This document shows, one piece after another, positions 57,212 to 64,000 of a DNA stretch of 64,000 bases. Source of the DNA: an uncultured Clostridia bacterium (GTDB lineage: Bacteria > Bacillota > Clostridia > TANB77 > CAG-508). Made by a program: the position numbers and the translations under genes. Position 1 is the first letter of the stretch; each line of letters begins with the position of its first letter. The notes under the pieces were generated by a model. It saw only the letters and a program-made list of their open reading frames with translations, did not search any database and had not been told where the DNA came from. Where the stretch lies: the NCBI GenBank assembly GCA_948777935.1, contig CAQDYY010000008.1:1-64000 (forward strand). Reading direction: 5' to 3'.

Positions 57212-57937
57212 ATGGATTATGAAGTAATGATGAATGGTAATGTTAGAATTGGTATGTATGCACCAGATTTTGAAGCACAAACAACAATGGGAGATATATG
57301 TTTAAATGATTACAAGGGACGTTGGTTAGTCCTATTTTCTCATCCAGGGGACTTTACCCCAGTATGCACAACAGAAATAATAGCATTTAGTAAGGCAAAT
57401 ACATATTTTAAAGAAAGAAATGCAGAACTTTTAGGTTTAAGTGTTGATAGTAATGCATCACACTTAGCATGGTTGTATGATATTTATTGTAGAACAGGAA
57501 TAAAAGTACCATTTCCAATAATTGCAGATAGAAATGGAACAATTGCTAGAAAATATGGTATGATATCGAATGACGTTAGTAATACTGAAACAGTTCGTAA
57601 TGTATTTATTATTGATGATAAAGGAATAGTTCGTGCTATATTAGTATATCCAATGAATGTAGGAAGATGTATTCCAGAAATACTTAGATTATTACAAGCA
57701 TTACAAATAGCAGATTGTAATAAAGGTGCTACACCTGCAAATTGGTGTCCATATGAACCAATGATTGTACCAATGCCACAAACGTTTCAAGGATTAGAAG
57801 AAAGAATGAACGAGATTAACAAAAATCGAAATGGATTTAATTGGTACTTAAGTTTTAAGCAACCTGAAGAATGCTGTAATAGGAGTATAGAAGAGACAAA
57901 AGCAAAGGAGATTGAAGCAAAACAAGAAATTAAATAA
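57212..57937 (+). CDS. Peroxiredoxin (AhpC/Prx6-type)
   Basis: 241 residues from ATG 57212 (MDYEVMMNGNVRIGMYAPDF), chosen over 57164 because AAAGGAG precedes it. Peroxidatic cysteine in SHPGDFTPVCTTEIIAF; RNVFIIDDKGIVRAILVYP and WCPYEPMIVP (a C-terminal cysteine near residue 190) are as in archaeal-type Prx6. It reduces H2O2 and organic peroxides in the cytoplasm. A second cysteine pair lies in the tail (PEECCNRS). Confidence 0.92.
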   Translation: MDYEVMMNGNVRIGMYAPDFEAQTTMGDICLNDYKGRWLVLFSHPGDFTPVCTTEIIAFSKANTYFKERNAELLGLSVDSNASHLAWLYDIYCRTGIKVPFPIIADRNGTIARKYGMISNDVSNTETVRNVFIIDDKGIVRAILVYPMNVGRCIPEILRLLQALQIADCNKGATPANWCPYEPMIVPMPQTFQGLEERMNEINKNRNGFNWYLSFKQPEECCNRSIEETKAKEIEAKQEIK

Positions 57938-57964
57938 TAAAATTAAAAAAGCAAATAGAAATTG

Positions 57965-58006
57965 AAAAAATGACCATACTAACTAAATAAAAGGAGGTCA
58001 TTTTTT
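57965..58006 (+). promoter_or_regulatory. Hairpin over the DUF1540 RBS, sigma-G-like -10 in it
   Basis: AAAAAATGACC (57965-57975) pairs with GGTCATTTTTT (57996-58006). The RBS GGAGG is half in the stem. CATACTA at 57975 matches the forespore sigma-G -10, and CAAATA lies about 18 bases upstream. Confidence 0.5.
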
Positions 58007-58174
58007 ATGGATAAAAATCAAACAATTAATTGTACAGTAACAAGCTGTAAATATAACAAAAATGGAGAAAATTTATGTTCATTAGAACAAATTATTGTTA
58101 CACCAATACAAAATTGTAACACAAAACAACCAGATGAATCAATGTGCTCAAGCTATAGCTATGATGAGAATTAA
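58007..58174 (+). CDS. DUF1540 small cysteine protein
   Basis: 55 residues, ATG 58007 behind AAGGAGG. INCTVTSCKYNKNGENLCSLEQIIV and MCSSY fit DUF1540, a small possibly metal-binding fold with conserved cysteines (9, 14, 24, 37, 47). Several clostridial copies are sporulation-expressed, consistent with the sigma-G-like element upstream. Confidence 0.85.
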   Translation: MDKNQTINCTVTSCKYNKNGENLCSLEQIIVTPIQNCNTKQPDESMCSSYSYDEN

Positions 58175-58211
58175 GAAAAATAGCAAAATTCAAAAATATG
58201 TAAGATTTCTA

Positions 58212-58241
58212 TTGACAATGAAAGCCGAAATGTGCTAATAT
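58212..58241 (+). promoter_or_regulatory. Promoter of the tRNA
   Basis: TTGACA 58212-58217, 18 bases, TAATAT 58236-58241. Confidence 0.7.
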
Positions 58242-58260
58242 ATACATTGTCAATAGAAAT

Positions 58261-58344
58261 GCGGATGTGGCGGAACTGGCAGACGCGCTGGTCTTAGGAA
58301 CCAGTGTCACCGACGTGGAGGTTCGAGTCCTCTCATCCGCACCA
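58261..58344 (+). tRNA. tRNA-Leu (anticodon UAG), CCA encoded
   Basis: Acceptor GCGGATG/CATCCGC, D-loop, anticodon stem CTGGT/ACCAG with loop CTTAGGA (anticodon at 58295-58297), long variable arm, T-loop GTTCGAGTC and encoded ACCA. Class II tRNA-Leu for CUA/CUG. The only tRNA in the window, so it says nothing about the CGG decoding. Confidence 0.95.
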
Positions 58345-58349
58345 GTCTG

Positions 58350-58393
58350 GGTGTTCTTATAGGATTTAACGTCTTATAAGAACACTTTTTATT
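58350..58393 (+). terminator. Intrinsic terminator after tRNA-Leu
   Basis: GTGTTCTTATA and TATAAGAACAC stem, then TTTTTATT. Confidence 0.88.
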
Positions 58394-58401
58394 ATAAATG
58401 T

Positions 58402-58446
58402 TACCCCGTATTACATTACGGGGTGGCGTGGCTGTCGCTTCGCCAC
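58402..58446. repeat. Palindromic hairpins
   Basis: ACCCCGTATTACATTACGGGGT followed by GTGGC-TGTCGCTTC-GCCAC. No gene lies between 58393 and 58646. Confidence 0.55.
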
Positions 58447-58555
58447 ATACTTATTTACATAGTTTATTAGATATCCAAATCATAATGGACACGAGAAAAT
58501 TTTAAGCATATTAAAGAGAAGATCAAATAAATTTTCTACAATTACCAAAAATGTA

Positions 58556-58584
58556 TTGATATTTTTCTAAAGGTGTAATATAAT
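58556..58584 (+). promoter_or_regulatory. Promoter of mreB
   Basis: TTGATA 58556-58561, 17 bases, TATAAT 58579-58584. Confidence 0.7.
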
Positions 58585-58646
58585 TGTAATGATTTTGTAA
58601 CAAAAAAGATACAATAAATAAAACACTTTAGAAGGGATAGATATCA

Positions 58647-59651
58647 ATGTTTGGGTTTGGACAAGATATAGGAATAGATTTAGGTACAGCAACAGTAATT
58701 GCATATGTAAAAGGAAAAGGAATTGTATTAAGAGAGCCTTCAGTAGTAGCAATAGACAATAAAACAAAGGATGTATTAGCAGTAGGGCAAGAAGCAAGAA
58801 GAATGCTTGGAAGAACACCAGGAAATATTGTTGCAACAAGACCATTAAAAGATGGTGTTATTTCAGACTATACAGTAACTGAAAAAATGCTAAAACATTT
58901 TATAAATAAAGTATGTGGAAAATTTATTTTTGCTCCAAGAATTATGATTTGTATACCATCACAAGTAACAGAAGTAGAAAGAAAAGCTGTTATTGATGCA
59001 GCATCACAAGCAGGAGCAAGAAAAGTATATTTAATAGAAGAACCAATTGCAGCAGCAATAGGTGCAGGGATAGATATTTCAAAACCATGTGGAAATATGA
59101 TTGTAGATATTGGTGGAGGAACTACAGACGTTGCTGTTATTTCATTAGGAGGAAGTGTTGTAAGTACTTCATTAAAAGTTGCAGGAGATAAGTTTGATGA
59201 AGCTATTGTAAAATATATTAAAAGAAAACACAATGTAATAATTGGAGAAAGAACAGCAGAAGATTTAAAAGTAAATATAGGTTGTGTATACCCTAAAATT
59301 CAAGATATAGAAATGGATATTAGAGGAAGAGATTTAACAACAGGACTTCCAAAAACAATTACTATATATTCAAGTGAAATGATGGAAGCACTTACAGAAC
59401 CTGCAATGATGATTGTAGATGCAGTACATTCTGTATTAGAAAGAACACCACCAGAGCTTGCATCAGATATTAGTGATAAAGGAATTTACATGACAGGTGG
59501 AGGATGCTTAGTAGATGGCTTAGATAAACTATTACAAGAAAAGACTGGTATTGGTGTAATGATTGCGCAAGATGCAGTATCTTGTGTAGCATTAGGAACA
59601 GGAAAAGCATTAGATAATTTAGATTCACTAGATGGAAAAACAAAATTATAA
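58647..59651 (+). CDS. mreB: Rod-shape protein MreB/Mbl
   Basis: 334 residues. Actin-fold: GIDLGTATVIAYVKGKGIVLREPSVVAI (phosphate 1), IEEPIAAAIGAGIDI, MIVDIGGGTTDVAVISLGG (phosphate 2) and MTGGGCLVDGLDKLL (adenosine loop). It organises lateral wall synthesis and implies a rod-shaped cell. Isolated from mreCD, so it may be the Mbl/MreBH-like paralogue. Confidence 0.94.
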   Translation: MFGFGQDIGIDLGTATVIAYVKGKGIVLREPSVVAIDNKTKDVLAVGQEARRMLGRTPGNIVATRPLKDGVISDYTVTEKMLKHFINKVCGKFIFAPRIMICIPSQVTEVERKAVIDAASQAGARKVYLIEEPIAAAIGAGIDISKPCGNMIVDIGGGTTDVAVISLGGSVVSTSLKVAGDKFDEAIVKYIKRKHNVIIGERTAEDLKVNIGCVYPKIQDIEMDIRGRDLTTGLPKTITIYSSEMMEALTEPAMMIVDAVHSVLERTPPELASDISDKGIYMTGGGCLVDGLDKLLQEKTGIGVMIAQDAVSCVALGTGKALDNLDSLDGKTKL

Positions 59652-59659
59652 TATAATGT

Positions 59660-59690
59660 AAAAGGCGGAAAGGAATTTCCGCCTTTTAGT
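59660..59690 (+). terminator. Intrinsic terminator
   Basis: AAAAGGCGGAAA-GGAA-TTTCCGCCTTTT. Confidence 0.88.
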
Positions 59691-59702
59691 GGGGAGAAGG
59701 GT

Positions 59703-60999
59703 ATGAAAACAGTAGCATTTTATACATTACGGTTGTAAGGTAAACCAATATGAGACAAATGCAATGAAACAGAAATTTATAGAAGCAAACTATGAAATTG
59801 TAGATTTTGAAGATAAAGCAGATATTTATGTGGTAAATACTTGCACAGTAACAAACATGTCAGATAGAAAATCTAGGCAAATTATTAGAAGAGCAAAAGA
59901 AAAAAATCCAAAATCTATTTTAGTAGTTACAGGGTGCTATGCACAAGTGGCAAAAGAAGAGTTATCCAAAATAGAAGATATTGATATTGTAATTGGAAAT
60001 CAAGAAAAAAAGGATATTATTTCATACATAAAAGATTACGAAAAAGAAAAACAAGAACATATTTCAGATATATTATATGAAAAGGAATTTGCAGAATTTG
60101 GAACAACTGTATATACAGACAAAACAAGAGCAGTTATAAAAGTACAAGATGGATGTGATAGGTTTTGTTCATATTGTATTATACCATATGCAAGAGGAAG
60201 AATAAGAAGTAGAAAGCCAGAAGAGGTAGTTTTAGAAATAGAAGAAATAGCAAAAAAGGGAATTAAGGAAGTAGTAATTACTGGAATACACCTAGCATCC
60301 TATGGAAGGGAATGTACTCATAAATTATCATTACTAGATTTACTAAAACAAATTAACGAAATACATGGAATAGAGCGTATTCGTTTAGGGTCATTAGAGC
60401 CAACTTTAATGAAAGAAGAATTTATAGAAGAATTAGTAAAACTATCTAAAATCTGCAATCATTTTCATTTATCATTACAAAGTGGATGTAATGAAACATT
60501 AGCTAGAATGAATAGAAAATATACCGTAGAAGAATTTGAAAAAGGAATACAACTAATTAGAAAAAAATATCTAGACGTATCTTTAACAACAGATATTATA
60601 GTAGGATTTCCAGGTGAAACAGAAGAAGAATTTGAAAAAACATATGAATTTTTGCAAAAAGTAGGATTTTATAAAATGCATGTATTTCCTTATTCTGCTA
60701 GAAAAGGAACAAAAGCAGCACAAATGCCAAACCAAATATCAGGAGATATAAAAGAGAAAAGAAGTAAAAGGTTAATAGAACTTTCAAATAAGAATGGAGA
60801 AGAACAAAATAGGACATATATTGGTAAAGAATTAGAAGTATTATTTGAAGAAAGAGACGGGAAATACATAAAAGGTCATACAACAAACTATATTATGGTA
60901 TATGTAGAAACAGATGATAATTTACTTCAAAATACTATAAAAAAAGTAAAAATAACAGATGTTATGGGAGAACATTTAATAGGACAATTAGCAAAGTAA
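59703..60999 (+). CDS. mtaB: MtaB tRNA t6A37 methylthiotransferase, +1 CGG shift at codon 10
   Basis: Radical-SAM enzyme that converts t6A37 to ms2t6A in tRNA-Lys. Start ATG 59703 (RBS GGGGAGAAGG). The first nine codons MKTVAFYTL are followed by CGG 59730-59732; skipping C59730 gives GCKVNQYETNAMKQKF, the hallmark TLGCKVNQYE. Cys11 is a ligand of the auxiliary cluster. Other clusters: NTCTVT, GCYAQ and CDRFCSYCIIPYARG. TRAM domain at the C-terminus. Joined length 431 residues. ATG 59764 would delete the cluster ligand. Confidence 0.93.
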
Positions 61000-61053
61000 T
61001 ATAAACGTAACAATTCCGTAATAAATATTTAACAATAAAAATGTCGAAAACTA

Positions 61054-61082
61054 TTGAATAAAAGTAAACAATGTAGTATAAA
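61054..61082 (+). promoter_or_regulatory. Promoter
   Basis: TTGAAT 61054-61059, 17 bases, TATAAA 61077-61082. Confidence 0.6.
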
Positions 61083-61121
61083 TAGGTTAAAAGAAGTAAA
61101 AATACAAAGGAGGAATATAGC

Positions 61122-61358
61122 ATGAGTGAAAAAATAATGGGTGGAGTAGAAATAACAGAATCAGGATTACCAGCAAAAGTAGGAATGTGGCCTAAAGTTA
61201 AAGCATTTTTATTCCAAGAAATAAAAGTAGAATTAACACCAGCACAACAACAATTCCAAAATGACTTAAATGACTTTTTACATATAGAACTTACATGGCA
61301 AGATTTTCATGATTTCTTATTTCAAGAAATTCATTTTGGAAAAAAGAAAAATAAATAA
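61122..61358 (+). CDS. Small protein with repeated FLFQEI motif
   Basis: 78 residues, RBS AAAGGAGG. The motif FLFQEI occurs at 29-34 and 65-70, each with hydrophobic-aromatic surroundings, and the tail is basic. I do not recognise it. It has its own promoter and a terminator, so it is probably a real gene; proximity to the ABC exporter may be chance. Confidence 0.65.
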   Translation: MSEKIMGGVEITESGLPAKVGMWPKVKAFLFQEIKVELTPAQQQFQNDLNDFLHIELTWQDFHDFLFQEIHFGKKKNK

Positions 61359-61368
61359 TTTAAACAAA

Positions 61369-61405
61369 AAAGATGGTTTTAAGGTAAACTTAAAATCATC
61401 TTTTA
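61369..61405 (+). terminator. Intrinsic terminator
   Basis: AGATGGTTTTAAG and CTTAAAATCATCTTTT form the stem with a T-rich end. Confidence 0.75.
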
Positions 61406-61408
61406 ACG

Positions 61409-61430
61409 TTTTCTTAAAACTTCTTAAGAA
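61409..61430 (+). promoter_or_regulatory. Possible response-regulator site upstream of the exporter
   Basis: TTCTTAAAACTTCTTAAGA contains two TTCTTAA units 10 bases apart, the layout of OmpR-type binding sites that often control BceAB-like exporters. No regulator gene is in the window. Confidence 0.4.
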
Positions 61431-61497
61431 ATTATGAAATTTAATCTAAAAACCAAAAATATATGTATAATATAAACGAAAGAAAGGGAGGAAACAT

Positions 61498-62180
61498 ATG
61501 GAAATATTAAAAGTAGAACATTTATCAAAAATTTATGGAAAAGGAGACACTAGTGTAAAGGCAATTGATGATATTTCATTTAGTGTAGAAGAGGGAGAAT
61601 TTGTTGCAATTATTGGTCCATCTGGTTCACGGAAAATCTACAATGTTACACATTTTAGGAGGGGTAGATAGACCAACATCAGGAAAACTGTATATAAAAG
61701 GAGAAGACATATATTCATTAAACAATGATGAGCTAGCAATATTTAGAAGAAGAAATATTGGGCTTATTTATCAATTTTATAATTTAATCCCAATTTTAAA
61801 TGTAGAAGAAAATATATCTTTACCAGTATTATTAGATGGCAAAAAAGTAGATGAAAAACGACTACAAGAGATTATTAAAACTTTAGGATTAGAAGAAAGA
61901 ATAAAACACTTACCAAACGAATTATCTGGTGGGCAACAACAACGTGTATCTATTGGAAGAAGTTTGATTAATGACCCTGCAATCATTTTAGCAGATGAAC
62001 CAACTCGGAAATTTAGATAGCAAAAATTCTAGTGAAATATTAGAATTATTAAAATACTCTAATAAAAAGTATAATCAAACATTAATTATGATTACACACG
62101 ACCTAAATATAGCTCGTGAGGCAGATAGAATGATTAAAATTCAAGATGGAAAAATATATAGTGATGAAAAAATTAATTAG
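61498..62180 (+). CDS. ABC transporter ATPase (MacB/BceA type), two +1 CGG shifts
   Basis: 226 residues after two shifts. Start ATG 61498 (GGGAGG). CGG 61630-61632 (codon 45) lies within Walker A: skipping C61630 gives GPSGSGKSTMLHILGG. The signature LSGGQQQRVSIGRSL and Walker B AIILADEPT follow. CGG 62006-62008 (codon 170) restores DEPTGNLDSKNSSEIL (D-loop); the switch histidine is in MITHDL. The ATPase cannot exist without decoding both. Partner permease 14 bases downstream. Confidence 0.93.
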
Positions 62181-62194
62181 AAAAGGAGACTAAG

Positions 62195-64000
62195 ATGAAT
62201 ATATTAAAAAGGTTAACTACCAATTACTTGAAGAAAAACAAAAAAAGAACTCTTGTAACAATCATTGGTATTATTCTATCTGGAGCTATGATTACAGCAG
62301 TTGCAACACTTGCTGTTTCTTTCCAAGGCTTTTTGTTAGATGTAGAAATTAGCCAAGATGGCGCATGGGAAGCAATATTTAAAGATGTAGATACAAATGA
62401 TATAGAAAAAATAGAAAATGACAATAGGTTTTCTAAAACGATGCTAATGACACCAGTTGGAATGGCAAAAAATACATATTCTGATGACCAATTTTTGTAT
62501 ATAAAAGCATATGACAAAAATGCATTAGAAAATATGAAAATTCGTTTAATAGAGGGAAGTTTACCACAAAATGAAAACGAAATTGTATTAAGTAGAAGTT
62601 TTTTTGATGGTAAAGAAAATGAGCCCAAAATAGGAGATACTATTACATTAGATATAGGAAAAAGAATGAGTGAAGGACATGAATTAATTAGTGAGAAACC
62701 AGAAGAAAATGAAACGTTTATACATGAAAAAACACTAAACTATGTGGTTTGTGGAAAAATAGAAAAACCAGATTTTGAAAGTTCAAGAGATGCTTATACA
62801 AGTCGGAGTTACATTATTAGAAGGAAAAAACAAAAGATCTTCTAAAAATGTAGATATTGGAGTAATTTCAAAAAAGGTAAAAAACTTGTATAAAGATACA
62901 AAGGAAATAGCAAATGATTTAGGGCTATATAGCACATCAAAAATAGGAGATAAAGTATATAATTTAAAATATAATACATATGTATTAGCTTACAAAGGAG
63001 TAAATGGTACAAGTGGATTTAATGAAATGCTATATTCAGTTTGTGGAATATTAATAGCAGTTATTATGATAGGCTCTATTTTAGTAATATATAACAGTTT
63101 TGCAATTTCAGTATCTGAAAGAAAGAAACAATTTGGTATGCTTTCATCTGTTGGAGCAACTAAAAAGCAAATTAGAAAATCAGTTATTTATGAAGGCGCA
63201 ATTTTAGGAAGTATAGGAATTCCAATAGGAATTATATCTGGAATTTTAGGAATAGGAATTACATTAAATATTGTAAATAATTTATTAAAACCGATGTTTG
63301 TAGAAAATATGGCAGATATATCATTACATTTAGTAGTATCTTGGCAAGCAATAGTAATTGCGGCAGTACTTATTTCTATTACTATATATCTATCTGTTGT
63401 AATACCTGCAAAACGTGCAAGTAAAGTATCTCCAATAGAATCAATTAGAGGAAATAATGAAATAAAAATGAAGGCAAAAAAATTAAGAACTCCTAAAATA
63501 TTTAGAAAAATATTTGGAATAGAAGGAGAAATGGCGTTAAAAAATCTAAAAAGAAGCAGAAAGAAATATCGTACAACAGTAATTTCACTTATGATTAGCA
63601 TTGTGTTATTTATATCTGTAAGTGGATTTGTAGGTTATATGTATGGTGGATTTGATTCAATGTATAAGAGTGTAGATTACGATTATTTAATAAGAGTTTA
63701 TGGAGCTAGTAATGAAGGTAAAGATGAGCAAATAAAAGAACTAAGAAATGAAATAGAAAATTCTAAAAATATTGATAAATTATCTATTATTGATAGCACA
63801 TATGGAATAACTGATCTTCCAAAAGAGAAACTAAATTCTAATATGAAAAATGCAATTGAAGAGAAAAAGGGTGTTAAAGAACTATTTTATGAAAAAGATA
63901 ATGCTTATGAAATTACTGTAAGAGCCATTACATTAAATGAAAAGCAAATGCAAGATTACCTAAAGAAAGTAGGAGTATCTAGCTTAAAAAGCGAGGAAGT
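62195..64000 (+). CDS. FtsX-like ABC permease, +1 CGG shift, 3' end beyond the window
   Basis: Start ATG 62195 (AAAGGAGAC). First helix at 20-45, a large extracellular domain, then CGG 62804-62806 (codon 204): skipping C62804 gives TSGVTLLEGKNKRSSK and the frame stays open to base 64000. The first FtsX domain (YSVCGILIAVIMIGSILVIY; SERKKQFGMLSSVGATKKQ) and the start of a second half are visible. With the ATPase it forms an antimicrobial-peptide or lipoprotein exporter of the MacB/Bce kind. Confidence 0.9.

Noticed and set aside
58261..58344. The tRNA in the window as the suppressor for CGGN
   Set aside because: It is an ordinary tRNA-Leu(UAG) with a 7-base anticodon loop.
3231..62806. Treating the 12 split genes as pseudogenes or as sequencing errors
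   Set aside because: All breaks are the same event at the same codon phase, no homopolymer indels are seen, and GGA/GGT in the same local contexts occur many times without an added C. Essential genes are included. A systematic base-calling artefact cannot be fully excluded without reads.

Overview
The window is about 64 kb of very AT-rich, AGA/GGA-biased DNA from a spore-forming low-GC Gram-positive, most likely an uncultured gut-type Clostridia. Sporulation genes (spo0A, gpr, ytxC-like, an interrupted pdaB) sit among housekeeping genes (murB, holA, rnr, secG, mreB, mtaB). The lineage is inferred from gene content only.

The most unusual feature is translational. Twelve genes are each broken into two or three reading frames, and all 16 breaks have the same form: an in-frame CGG where skipping one base (the C) puts the ribosome on GGA or GGT, restoring a glycine and the rest of the protein. 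The sites lie in murB, the glycogen debranching enzyme, holA (2), the GH57 branching enzyme on the minus strand, rnr, a lipase-like gene, a WG-repeat gene, a BaiN-like flavoprotein, a YigZ-like gene (2), a serine recombinase, mtaB, an ABC ATPase (2) and its permease. Scanning both strands by eye I found no CGG read as arginine, while about 20 out-of-frame CGGA/CGGT strings lie harmlessly inside intact frames. This suggests that CGGN acts as a four-base glycine codon, or that CGG is an unassigned codon that provokes +1 frameshifting. I annotate these genes as intact, frameshift-decoded CDSs.

Layout. 1-9.6 kb: end of an Rpn nuclease, a glucoamylase-like enzyme, prepilin, murB, yvcK, debranching enzyme, holA, gpr. 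9.6-18.7 kb: long palindromes, traX-like, glycosyltransferase, ytxC-like, then a polyglucan group (GH57 branching enzyme, DUF4912, GT4 synthase-like), ylbF-like, secG. 18.7-33.4 kb: rnr, flavin reductase, lipase-like, DUF4160/DUF2442, a degenerate sortase with a thioester/Cna-B-like surface protein, CNNM-type membrane protein, WG-repeat protein, PLP lyase, nucleoside kinase-like, MTAN-like, BaiN-like, YigZ-like.

33.5-50.7 kb: spo0A followed by two mobile elements in tandem. Element 1 (about 34.3-43.0 kb) is inserted in the 3' end of spo0A, duplicating 188 bp. It carries a tyrosine integrase, a par-like type I toxin/antisense-RNA locus, a TerS-like protein, a RepA-like ATPase with a palindromic tandem array, a lipoprotein and a TrlF-type PHP-ATPase. 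Element 2 (43281-50170) splits pdaB exactly at a TGG codon. It carries a large serine recombinase, a MntA/HepT-type pair and an MBL / RtcB-like / histidine-phosphatase operon. Excision would restore a 257-residue PdaB in frame, as with the skin element of sigK.

50.8-64 kb: tandem-OB SSB, glycosyltransferase, DUF4173-like membrane protein, DnaB-like helicase, peroxiredoxin, DUF1540, tRNA-Leu(UAG), mreB, mtaB, and an ABC/FtsX exporter cut by the window end. Two families of dispersed palindromic repeats fill many gaps. Several genes, mostly sporulation-linked, have start-site hairpins that cover the Shine-Dalgarno.
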